Position numbers and translations under genes: made by a program | Notes under the pieces: generated by a model | Told to the model about the DNA's origin: nothing | Seen by the model: only the letters and a program-made list of their open reading frames with translations | Database searches by the model: none | Assembly: GCA_047630355.1 (NCBI GenBank) | Contig: JBLHXN010000018.1 | Coordinates: forward strand, 1 to 43,944 | Direction of reading: 5' to 3' | Length of the DNA stretch: 43,944 bases | DNA from: JANQUM01 sp047630355 | GTDB lineage: Bacteria > Bacteroidota > Bacteroidia > Cytophagales > Spirosomataceae | Shown: positions 8,435 through 16,253 of the stretch, one piece after another | How the letters are laid out: each line of letters opens with the position of its first letter | How positions within the stretch are numbered: position 1 is the first letter of the stretch

Positions 8435-10448
8435 CCTCTTAGTAAGCACACTCCCATTTTTCTCAATGGCTCAGGATAAGTTGCAGCTCGGTTTCAAAAT
8501 GTTGGAAACGGGGCAATTTTTAGATGCCGCTTCCTTCTTTAAAGATTACCTCGTTCACGTAGATTCTACCGATAAAACCGCCCGATTGTGTTACGGAAGG
8601 GGAGTCGGTCTCTCCGGTAATCCTGAAAAAGCCAAGTTCGTATTTCGGGAACTACAAGAGGACTTCAACAATGATTTTGAGGTTGACCTCAATATGGCAG
8701 AAGCTCACATGTGGAGCAAAGACTACGACAAAGCTTTAATTCTGTACAAAGATTTAGCCGCACGAGATTCTGATAACTTTGCTGCGTTGCTTGGTCTGGC
8801 AAATGCGTATTCGGAAAATAAAAATTATACGGAAGCCTTAAAGTACGTAGAGAAGGCATTGGTTTTACAGCCGGAAAATAACAATGCACTTGTAAGTCGA
8901 AAATTTGTGCGGTTGGGCAATGCTTCTATTTTATCAAACGATGGTAATTTTGATGAAGCCCTCAATTTATATAATGCCGTGTTGAAGGAAAATTCAATTG
9001 ATGTTGACGCAATACTAAACAAAGGTCAGGTACTTGTAACCGCTAAACGCCTTAAGGAAGCAAAGCAGGTATACAATAAGGTTGTCGGAATTCCTGAAAA
9101 GAAAATAACCGGGCTATTGGGTTTATCTTCGGTAGCTAATTTGCAATCCGAAACCGAAATCGCCCTTCAATGGGCGAAGCAAGCGGTTATGTATTCTGAT
9201 TCTTCCACAAAACTTGCCGCAAATCTTGGTTTGGTGAATGCTCTAGGTTGGAATAAAAAATTTGATAAAGGTTTTCAGTTATTGAATAAGCTGTCGGGCA
9301 TCTATCCTGAGAGCACTGAGATACTTGCCGCATACGGTCGCCTTAGTATCTGGAGCAAAAATTTTGAAAACGGAGCCACTTACTTTAACAGTCTTTTAAG
9401 AAAAACACCCAATTCTTTTGATGGTAACTTAGGCTACGCCGATGCCCGTCACGCTCAGGGAATGGATAAAGAATCTTACGAATACGTACGTAAAACACTG
9501 GATTATTACCCCGGTCAAAGAGATGCTCTTCAATTCTTGGAGCGTTTGCAAATGGCTCATGATCCAACTTTTAGCTCGCACGTATTCTTTAGCAGGGACA
9601 ACGGTGGGAACATCTCCCAGAACTATAATCTAAAAGCTACGTTTGACCCGCATCCGCAGGTTAGAACGTTTGTATTGTACAATTACCGTACCGCAGAAAA
9701 TACCGCTGTTGAAAATGGTCTCGGTAAATTGAGCATAAACCAAATGGGGGCGGGGATGCATTACCAATGGAAACCGTTTCTCAAAATTGGTGGACAGGCA
9801 ACGGTGCTATCAACTGCAACAAAAAATCACGTAATTGGGGAATTAGTCACTTTTTGGAATGTTGGTCGTTTCCAAAAAATGGAAGCTAAATTCAATCAGG
9901 AATTACAGACGTTCACCGCTGATTTAATTGACCGAAATCTTCGGATGGATAACCTGACGCTTAATTATAACCTGAGTTTGCCCTCAAAAATAGGCTTATA
10001 CAGTCAGCTCATTCACACGAAAATTACCGACGGAAATACGCGGAACTTGATTTTCGCTTCACTCTATTATGATTTTAAGCAATCTCCCGTCCTGAAAGCC
10101 GGAGTAAATACGAGTATATTTAGTTTCAAAAATCAAGTACCGAGCGTTTATTTTAGCCCTGAAATATTTAAAGGTTACGAGTTATTTGCCGCTGCCGAAA
10201 ATACGAATGAAACAACCGCAAAGTGGCTCTATCAGGCAACCGTTGCCACGGGATTTCAAAAGATAAGTCAGGAAAGTTTACAAGGTATTTACCGATTCGA
10301 TATTAAAACCGGCTGGAGATTCAACCAACGCCTGTGGGCTTTGGGTTACTTTATGAGGTCGAACTCGGCGGCTTCGAGTGTGCAGGGTTTCACTTATAAT
10401 GAGTGGGGCTTTAAGGTGAAATACATTTTTCCCGCTCGTCTATTATAA
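8409..10448 (+). CDS. TPR / YaiO-like outer-membrane beta-barrel protein
   Basis: The ATG at 8409 lies inside the end of the DUF4184 gene and begins a signal peptide (MEIRKVVFSLLVSTLPFFSMAQ). Residues about 25-375 are tetratricopeptide repeats, for example YTEALKYVEKALVLQPENNN and similar helices with A8/G/P20 spacing. Residues about 395-679 are an aromatic, strand-rich barrel ending KVKYIFPARLL, similar in order to YaiO-type outer-membrane proteins. TPR plus barrel is also the layout of PgaA and BcsC, which export polysaccharides, so a role in glycan export near the REC-GT2 genes and flippase is a reasonable guess. The stop lies two bases from the convergent STAS gene; no terminator was seen between them. 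Confidence 0.82.
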   Translation: MEIRKVVFSLLVSTLPFFSMAQDKLQLGFKMLETGQFLDAASFFKDYLVHVDSTDKTARLCYGRGVGLSGNPEKAKFVFRELQEDFNNDFEVDLNMAEAHMWSKDYDKALILYKDLAARDSDNFAALLGLANAYSENKNYTEALKYVEKALVLQPENNNALVSRKFVRLGNASILSNDGNFDEALNLYNAVLKENSIDVDAILNKGQVLVTAKRLKEAKQVYNKVVGIPEKKITGLLGLSSVANLQSETEIALQWAKQAVMYSDSSTKLAANLGLVNALGWNKKFDKGFQLLNKLSGIYPESTEILAAYGRLSIWSKNFENGATYFNSLLRKTPNSFDGNLGYADARHAQGMDKESYEYVRKTLDYYPGQRDALQFLERLQMAHDPTFSSHVFFSRDNGGNISQNYNLKATFDPHPQVRTFVLYNYRTAENTAVENGLGKLSINQMGAGMHYQWKPFLKIGGQATVLSTATKNHVIGELVTFWNVGRFQKMEAKFNQELQTFTADLIDRNLRMDNLTLNYNLSLPSKIGLYSQLIHTKITDGNTRNLIFASLYYDFKQSPVLKAGVNTSIFSFKNQVPSVYFSPEIFKGYELFAAAENTNETTAKWLYQATVATGFQKISQESLQGIYRFDIKTGWRFNQRLWALGYFMRSNSAASSVQGFTYNEWGFKVKYIFPARLL

Positions 10449-10450
10449 AT

Positions 10451-10729
10451 CTAATAACTTACAGTCAGTATTTTTTGAAACTTCGTAAGTTGTAACAAAT
10501 GGTCAAATTTACTTTTTAAGGTAACTTTTATAACAAGACGCCCACCGCGGTCAGTAAGAGTTTTGTGCGTACTTACAATGGCATTTATACCTACTAAGTC
10601 TGCTCTTTTAACGTGCCGTAAGTCAATAATTAGTGAACTGACTGATTTTGCCAACTGGTGAAGTTCCTGCTTGTGTTTCAAAGCATTCTCAGTTGTAAAG
10701 TCAGGTCCTATTGTAAGTTCGTGGTGCAT
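10451..10729 (-). CDS. STAS-domain protein, copy 2
   Basis: This 92-residue protein (MHHELTIGPDFTTENALKHK at the start) is the paralogue of the 6106-6381 product; both have the same first six residues and a LTKF motif near the C terminus. The phosphoserine loop of canonical anti-anti-sigma factors is changed to ADLVGIN, so, as in copy 1, no serine can be phosphorylated there. The gene begins 13 bases after the stop of the intact REC-GT2 gene and is almost surely co-transcribed with it. A protein partner for REC-GT2 or for the membrane is possible. No cognate anti-sigma kinase gene was seen in the window. Confidence 0.82.
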   Translation of the reverse strand: MHHELTIGPDFTTENALKHKQELHQLAKSVSSLIIDLRHVKRADLVGINAIVSTHKTLTDRGGRLVIKVTLKSKFDHLLQLTKFQKILTVSY

Positions 10730-10742
10730 TTAAGGTGATGTT

Positions 10743-11885
10743 TTAATACTTTACAGCAATTTGAACCAACTGACCTAAAATCTTCACAGAATCCTTCATA
10801 GATAATTTTGAACCGTCTTCGTGCACCCATCTTTTCAGGGGTTGTTCGCAAATCATTGTTTTGGCAACCTCAACGCCATAATAACGTTTCATTCGCATAA
10901 AAATCTCTATGTCAAATAGCCAGCAGGTTAGAAACGGTTCCTGAAACGTTGCGTCGATAACGTGTCGGGTCATTATTTTCGCTCCGCATTGCGTATCCTG
11001 AAACTCCATTCCCAATATTTTACGGATAATGAAATTTATCGTTTTACTGATCATTCCTCTTGAAGATTGCTTTATGATGTTAGCACCCATTCTACTAATT
11101 CTTGAGCCACTGACTATCTTAAAATTAGTTGACGCAATAGTCTTTGTTAAATCATCAAAATCATCAAAATTAGTCGACAAGTCAGCATCGAGAAAACCAA
11201 TGTAGTCTAAAGACTTGTCATTAGCCAAGTGAAGCATTCCGAGTCTGACCGCTTCTGCTTTTCCTCCGTTCTTTTCACAGTTATACACAGAGATAGAGCC
11301 TTCCTTACCTACTTTGAATTTGTTTAATACCTCAAGCGTACCATCTGTGCTGCCATCGTTAACGAAGCAAACGTGGTAACCAGGGTTATTCCGAACAAAA
11401 TGTCCGAACTTTTCCATTTTTAGCCTTTTTTCCTCATTATAACAAGGAATTACTACGCCCACGCCATGTTTTTGTAGAATCGCCGACTTAATATGTTCAT
11501 CTTGTTTTAGGTCTTCTTCACTCAACGGGATTTTGAGTAAATGCCTTACGCGAGCAACTACTTCATTCAAACCAACTGGCTTTTCGATATAATCGTCAGC
11601 TCCAAGGTTAAACGCTTTTATAATTGTTGATTCGTCATCATTTCCTGACATCACAATTATAGGAGTAAAATTCTGTTTTGTAGACCTAATGTATTTCAGC
11701 ACCTCAAAACCGGAAGTATGTGGCATGTTGAGATCTAATATAATCAGGTCCGGTTTTTCAGTATCGAATAATTTTATTGCTTCGCTGCCATCTTTTGCCG
11801 TTACTACAGTAAAGTCAACACTTTTCAACTTGTGCTCAATAGACTTTAGAATTATTGGTTGATCGTCCGCAGCTAAAATTTTCAT
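10743..11885 (-). CDS. response-regulator receiver fused to family 2 glycosyltransferase (REC-GT2)
   Basis: The 380-residue protein has a full CheY-like receiver at residues 1-120: acidic pair D7/D8, phospho-acceptor D51 in LIILDLNMP, switch residue S80 in IVMSGND, and K102 in EKPVG. After a short linker, a GT-A glycosyltransferase of the GT2/DPM1-like type fills residues 141-380: GVGVVIPCYNEEKRL at the nucleotide site, VNDGSTDGT, and the metal-binding D233-A-D235 in FLDADLST. CGAKIMTR near residue 320 also fits DPM-like enzymes. There are no membrane helices, so it is a soluble cytosolic enzyme or one recruited to the membrane. All catalytic and phosphorylation residues are present. Phosphorylation could control sugar transfer; that is inference. 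It is followed by the STAS gene and preceded by unusual repeats. Confidence 0.92.
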   Translation of the reverse strand: MKILAADDQPIILKSIEHKLKSVDFTVVTAKDGSEAIKLFDTEKPDLIILDLNMPHTSGFEVLKYIRSTKQNFTPIIVMSGNDDESTIIKAFNLGADDYIEKPVGLNEVVARVRHLLKIPLSEEDLKQDEHIKSAILQKHGVGVVIPCYNEEKRLKMEKFGHFVRNNPGYHVCFVNDGSTDGTLEVLNKFKVGKEGSISVYNCEKNGGKAEAVRLGMLHLANDKSLDYIGFLDADLSTNFDDFDDLTKTIASTNFKIVSGSRISRMGANIIKQSSRGMISKTINFIIRKILGMEFQDTQCGAKIMTRHVIDATFQEPFLTCWLFDIEIFMRMKRYYGVEVAKTMICEQPLKRWVHEDGSKLSMKDSVKILGQLVQIAVKY

Positions 11886-11904
11886 GATAAGTTTAGAATT
11901 ATAA

Positions 11905-11957
11905 CTAGATATCTAGCAAAAATCACGCCAAATCTGGCAAAAATCACGCCAAATCAG
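11905..11957. repeat. 12-bp palindrome abutting two 21-bp tandem repeats upstream of REC-GT2
   Basis: CTAGATATCTAG (11905-11916) is a perfect palindrome. Its last base begins the first of two head-to-tail 21-base units, 11916-11936 and 11937-11957, which differ at one position (GCAAAAATCACGCCAAATC followed by TG or AG). The array ends 20 bases before the REC-GT2 start on the minus strand. A period of 21 bases is two helical turns, so two proteins could bind the same face of DNA. A regulatory role is inferred from position only. Confidence 0.65.
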
Positions 11958-12278
11958 GTAGCGGATATGTAGATTATGTAATTGTAACTTAACTTTTATA
12001 AATAATGTTTTTTTTATGTATAATGATGAACAGACAGCCTCTCGCGACTTTTAAATCAGGTACGTTTTTTGCATAGTTCAGCGTGTATGTCTGTACGCAA
12101 CTTCTTACTTTTGATTGGCAGGGTTGTTGAAATCTTAAATCATGGGTTAATTTAGTAAGAGTTTTTGCGGTTGTCAGAAAACTACGCTGCGGTTGTTTAA
12201 AGTTTTTGCACGTTTTAAAAAATAGTTGCTTAGAGTTAAGTTTGTGTAGACTAAAACTCAACTAAAACCCGAGCAACT
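11958..12278. other. intergenic region without a convincing gene
   Basis: This stretch lies between the REC-GT2 repeats and the IS remnant. It contains TACTTTTG at 12106-12113, a match to the Bacteroidota -7 promoter element on the plus strand but without a TTG at the usual distance. It also has the short doubled words AGTTTTTGC and GCGGTTGT between about 12159 and 12212, and an inverted repeat ATAGTTGCT / AGCAACTAT (12222-12230 and 12272-12280) that may mark the left end of the IS. A 90-residue minus-strand open frame here has no family features and I leave it out. Confidence 0.45.
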
Positions 12279-13108
12279 ATGATTAAATTAACGAAGAAAA
12301 TAATTAATAATGGACTTGTACCTCACCTAAGTATCGGAAGCCCTGGACCGGACCTTCTTGCAAAGCGGGTCTTTGGCGAGTTGTCAGGGCAATTCTCAAG
12401 CGTCTAAAGACGGGTTGTCAGTGGCGTGAATTACCAGTCAGGAAATTATTGGCAGGCATTTAATGGGTTGGCAATCAGTATATTATTGCTTTTCAAAGTG
12501 GTGCCGTGATGGTTCATAGTACCGGAAGTTTACCGCCCTGATGGACATCCATCGCCGCTTATTGGACTTGTCAAGTGTCGAACTTGATGGCTCACACACT
12601 ATCGCCAAACGGTGCGGTGAGGCCGTTGGCTATCAGGAAAGGAAAAAGGCAAGGACGACAAACATGCTCTTTTTGACCGATCGGATGTTCCGAACCTACA
12701 AGTGGTGAACACAATGACCTGTTCGACATCGAAAAACATACGTCAAAAATATTGGCTACACTCGATGATGCCAACATCAGTTACGACGGCTTATTTCTTA
12801 ATGCTGATGCAGGACGGTTCGCCGCTGCGATTTGACAGTAGCAGGTTCAGAGGTTTTTAAATGTAAGGGGGATTATAGATAATATTGACAATAATAAAAG
12901 AAGGAAAAAAGATTTGGATGCAGATAGCTATTTTATTGATGACCAGCTATATAAAGAAAGGTTCGTAGTCGAAAGGACAAACGCATGACTGGATGGATTC
13001 AAAAGCATAATCATGAGATACGAAACAAAAGCCCAAAATTGGTTAGCACTACAATACATCGCAAGTGCGGTCATATTGACGAGAATAAAACACCGAAAAA
13101 TGAATTAA
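12279..13108 (+). mobile_element. decayed IS5-family insertion sequence, transposase pseudogene
   Basis: Pieces of an IS5/IS4-superfamily DDE transposase can be read in shifting frames. MIKLTKKIINNGLVPHLSIG starts at 12279. Next come AILKRLKTGCQWRELPV near 12390-12440, WCRDGSW and TALMDIHRRLLDLSSVELDG near 12500-12590 (the aspartate of VELDGSH is the likely first catalytic residue), and AKRCGEAVGYQERKKARTTN. Then NISYDGLFLNADAG near 12770-12810, KERFVVERTNA near 12955-12985, and the terminal ALQYIASAVILTRIKHRKMN ending with TAA at 13106-13108. At least three frameshifts and several internal stops make it inactive. Part of the catalytic core after LNADAG also appears to be deleted. No certain terminal inverted repeats or target duplication were found, so the element limits are those of the coding remnant only. 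Confidence 0.85.
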
Positions 13109-13152
13109 CATTAAACAAGCTCGTTGTATAAATAACTAAAATAAAGGACATT

Positions 13153-13692
13153 ATGAAAGGAATGGTGTTTACTGAATTTTTAGAAATGGTCGAAGAGAAA
13201 TTCGACTACGAAACTGTTGACGAAATCTTATCAAAAGAAGAATTAGCTTCCGGTGGTATTTATTCTTCCGTCGGGATATACAGTCACAAAGAAATGTTTG
13301 TGTTGGTGCAGAACCTGCACGAAAAAAGCGGAATCCCGATTGGCAACTTATTAGAAGTGTTTGGCGAGTATTTGTTTGGTTCTTTATATAAAGCCTACGG
13401 GTCAATGTTTCAGGACTTGAGTTCGGCGTTTGATATGATAAACTCCATTGAAGGGTACATTCACGTGGAAGTACGAAAGTTATACCCCGACGCTGAACTT
13501 CCAACATTCGAAATTATCTCCCGTGATGATAAAGTACTTGTAATTGATTATACCTCCGAACGCCGAATGAGTGATTTAGTGGTGGGCTTAATGCGGGGAT
13601 GCTTCAAAGAATTCGGAGAAGAAATAGATATTCAGAAAGCAGAAGTAGCGGGCAGACCCAATACGGTAAGATTTACTTTAACGAAGGTATAA
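13153..13692 (+). CDS. H-NOX (haem NO/O2-binding) sensor protein
   Basis: The 179-residue protein is full length for the H-NOX family and starts MKGMVFTEFLEMVEEKF, a typical opening. H104 in YIHVEVRKLYPDAELP is the expected proximal haem ligand, P117 the conserved haem-distorting proline, and Y133-S135-R137 (YTSER) the haem-propionate-binding YxSxR motif. Counting from these anchors, the residue equal to the distal tyrosine (Y140) of the Thermoanaerobacter O2-binding H-NOX is L142, so the pocket looks apolar and the protein is predicted to bind NO but not O2. RBS-like AAGGACA precedes the ATG. The stop abuts the start of a hybrid kinase with no gap, the usual H-NOX/kinase arrangement. A decayed IS ends 44 bases upstream. 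Confidence 0.92.
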   Translation: MKGMVFTEFLEMVEEKFDYETVDEILSKEELASGGIYSSVGIYSHKEMFVLVQNLHEKSGIPIGNLLEVFGEYLFGSLYKAYGSMFQDLSSAFDMINSIEGYIHVEVRKLYPDAELPTFEIISRDDKVLVIDYTSERRMSDLVVGLMRGCFKEFGEEIDIQKAEVAGRPNTVRFTLTKV

Positions 13693-16188
13693 ATGGGTGA
13701 CATTGTGAAATTTCAACTGCTAGAGCGAAGGTTTAACCGCGAACGTCTGGCTCGTAAAGAGGCTGAGCGAATCCTTGAAGAAAAGGCTTCCGAACTTTAT
13801 CAGGCCAACGAACAGCTCAAACAGTTAAATGAGTCGCTTGAAGTTGAGATTGAGGAGCGGTCGGAAGATTTGCGTCAAACCAAAGTGAGGTACAAGCATT
13901 TTGTGGAAACTGCCAACGAGATAATTTATGAAACTACGGCGGAAGGTATAATCACTTACGTAAATCCGTTTGCTTCCAAGATGCTTTTTTATACCAACGA
14001 AGAAATTATTGGGAAACATTTTTTGAAATTCATCGTGAAGGATTTTCGAAAAGAACTTATTCAATACTACGAAGACTGCATAAGAAATAATGTTATTAAT
14101 TCTTACCTCGAAATCCCAGCTCTCCGAAAAGATATGGAAGTATTATGGGTAGGACAAAGCGTAACACTTGATTTTGAAATCCTTGCGGGAAAAAGGCAAT
14201 TAGTTGGCGTTCGGGCAATTGCCCGCGACATTACCGATAAATATTACGCCCGACGTAAGCTCGAACTTAGCGAAGAAAAGTATCGGAACATCATGGAACA
14301 CATGGAGCTGGGATTTTTAGAAGTTGACTTAGAAGGGGTAGTTGTGAAAGCCTACGAACGGTTCTGCCAAATGACGGGCTGGACAAATAAGGAACTGGTG
14401 GGCAGAAATGCTATGACAACCTTTCTGCCGGAAGAATACCAGGAGGAAATGAAACAAATTGACAAATCTCGGAAGCACGGTGTCGTCAGTAGTTATGAAC
14501 TTGAACTTACTAAAAAGTCAGGTAAGAAATTTTGGGCGTTGATAAGTGGCGGGCCAGTATTTAACGAGAAAGGAGAAATCGTGGGTTCTGTTGGAATTCA
14601 CTACGATATTTCTGAACAGAAACGAATTCAGGCTGAGTTGACTTCAGCAAAGCAAATTGGGGAAGCAGCACGAAAATCAGAGCAACAGTTTTTAGCAAAC
14701 ATAAGCCACGAAATACGTACGCCGCTGAACGCAATAATTGGCATGTCACATTTGTTGTACGATGCTGACCCTACGCCCGAACAGAAAGAATACCTGGAGA
14801 TGATAAAATACTCCGCTAACTTTTTGTACTTGTTGATTTCTGATGTACTCGACATGTCAAAAATTCAGGCGGGGCAGCTTGACGTTAAAGAAGAGGCTTT
14901 TGATATTTATAACCTACTTCGTACAATTCAGAAAACCTTTCAGTTCAAAGCCCAGGAGAAGGATATTGACGTACAGTTAGAAATCTCCTCAGACGTTGAA
15001 AGAATGTACGTGGGGGACGAAGTTTTATTGAATCAGATATTGATGAATGTAGTGGGGAACGCCGAAAAATTTACTACAAATGGCATAATAAAAATAGAAG
15101 TTTCAGCGAGTGATATTGACGAAACTTCTGTTTTCGTTCATTTCAAAATAACAGACAGTGGCATTGGAGTTTCCGAAGATAAACTTTCTGATATTTTCAA
15201 AAAATTTAAACAAGTTCATAATGAAAATGACGTAAATACTGAAGGAACGGGCTTGGGGCTTGCTATAGTAAAACAGCTACTCAAGTTGCAAAACGGAAAT
15301 GTAACGGTAAGTAGTGAGGTCGGTAAAGGAACAGTTTTTGATATTTTTATTCCGTACAGAAAATATCAAAATAAGTTTGATATTACTGACCAAAAAACAA
15401 TTATTGAAGCGGTGAAAAATATTTCAGAATTGAAAATACTGGTTGTGGAGGATAATCCAATTAACCAACGCTACGTCGGAGCGGTGTTAAAACGTCTTGG
15501 AATAGCTTACGAAATTGCAGAGAATGGCAAAGTAGCCTGCGAAATGACCGACAAAAATAGCTACGATATGATTTTATTGGATATTCAAATGCCAGTCATG
15601 AACGGTTACGAAGCCGCTAAATATATCCGTAAAACGGATACTCCCAATAAATCAATTCCAATAATTGCGTTAACCGCTTCCGTTATGGCAATTGTGCAGA
15701 ATAAGGCGATTGAATCCGGAATGGATGATGTTCTTTCCAAGCCATTTACCCCCGCTGATTTAAAGAAGAAAGTAGAAAAATATTACATTCAACCAATAAT
15801 AGAATTGCTTGTGGACACCGGCAAACCCCCGATTGTTAGTGTTGAAATTGACTCCGAAGTAATCGACAGTGTTTACAACGGTGATAAAGAGTTTCAGCAA
15901 ATAGTTTTTGAATCTTTTGCCGAAGAAATAGCTCCGCAGGTAGAAAAACTCCGCGACGCTTACAACAGCAAAGATATTGAAGCAGTTGGGAAGGCAGCTC
16001 ACCAAATGAAACCTACCTTTGGTATGGTTGGACTTCCTAAATACCAAAAAGACTTGGAGACAATTGAGAAGAAAATTAAAGCAGATAACATATTACCGGA
16101 ACCAGAAGAACAATTATTGAAAGACTTCTTAAATGACGTTCCTCAAATCATTATTACCATTAAAAAAACAATCGAAGACCTGAAATAA
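13693..16188 (+). CDS. hybrid sensor histidine kinase, partner of H-NOX (coiled coil-PAS-PAS-HisKA-HATPase-REC-HPt)
   Basis: The 831-residue protein has no membrane segment. Residues about 8-65 form a charged coiled coil (ERLARKEAERILEEKASELY). Two PAS domains follow (about 66-190 and 195-315). The dimerisation box is NISHEIRTPLNAIIG with H339, and the ATPase has NVVGNAEKFT, DSGIGV and GTGLGLAIV. A receiver (about 575-695) contains VVEDNPIN, D630 in LLDIQMP, TAS and KPF. The C-terminal HPt domain has H770 in AAHQMKPTFGMVG. All phosphorelay residues are present, so the chain H339-D630-H770 can end on a separate receiver. Its ATG follows the H-NOX stop directly. The closest receiver protein in the window is the REC-GT2 fusion; no DNA-binding response regulator is encoded nearby. 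Confidence 0.93.
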   Translation: MGDIVKFQLLERRFNRERLARKEAERILEEKASELYQANEQLKQLNESLEVEIEERSEDLRQTKVRYKHFVETANEIIYETTAEGIITYVNPFASKMLFYTNEEIIGKHFLKFIVKDFRKELIQYYEDCIRNNVINSYLEIPALRKDMEVLWVGQSVTLDFEILAGKRQLVGVRAIARDITDKYYARRKLELSEEKYRNIMEHMELGFLEVDLEGVVVKAYERFCQMTGWTNKELVGRNAMTTFLPEEYQEEMKQIDKSRKHGVVSSYELELTKKSGKKFWALISGGPVFNEKGEIVGSVGIHYDISEQKRIQAELTSAKQIGEAARKSEQQFLANISHEIRTPLNAIIGMSHLLYDADPTPEQKEYLEMIKYSANFLYLLISDVLDMSKIQAGQLDVKEEAFDIYNLLRTIQKTFQFKAQEKDIDVQLEISSDVERMYVGDEVLLNQILMNVVGNAEKFTTNGIIKIEVSASDIDETSVFVHFKITDSGIGVSEDKLSDIFKKFKQVHNENDVNTEGTGLGLAIVKQLLKLQNGNVTVSSEVGKGTVFDIFIPYRKYQNKFDITDQKTIIEAVKNISELKILVVEDNPINQRYVGAVLKRLGIAYEIAENGKVACEMTDKNSYDMILLDIQMPVMNGYEAAKYIRKTDTPNKSIPIIALTASVMAIVQNKAIESGMDDVLSKPFTPADLKKKVEKYYIQPIIELLVDTGKPPIVSVEIDSEVIDSVYNGDKEFQQIVFESFAEEIAPQVEKLRDAYNSKDIEAVGKAAHQMKPTFGMVGLPKYQKDLETIEKKIKADNILPEPEEQLLKDFLNDVPQIIITIKKTIEDLK

Positions 16189-16253
16189 AAGCAACTTCTT
16201 TAGTAATTTTAGTTTTCTGAATCATTTCGGGAGTTCCCCAAATCATCAACTCA

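Noticed and set aside
11916..11957. The two 21-bp repeats as a CRISPR array
   Set aside because: The units are directly adjacent with no spacers, there are only two, and no cas genes are present.
11989..12261. A 90-residue minus-strand open frame between REC-GT2 and the IS remnant
   Set aside because: It is lysine/glutamine/phenylalanine-rich with no family pattern, lies in AT-rich DNA and has no ribosome-binding site that I can see.
12222..13150. Terminal inverted repeats of the IS element
   Set aside because: ATAGTTGCT/AGCAACTAT is found only on the left side, and no matching right end or target duplication could be seen, so the element limits were kept to the coding remnant.
13169..13507. 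A 112-residue minus-strand frame inside the H-NOX gene
   Set aside because: It is the antisense shadow of a strongly conserved gene and has no family features.
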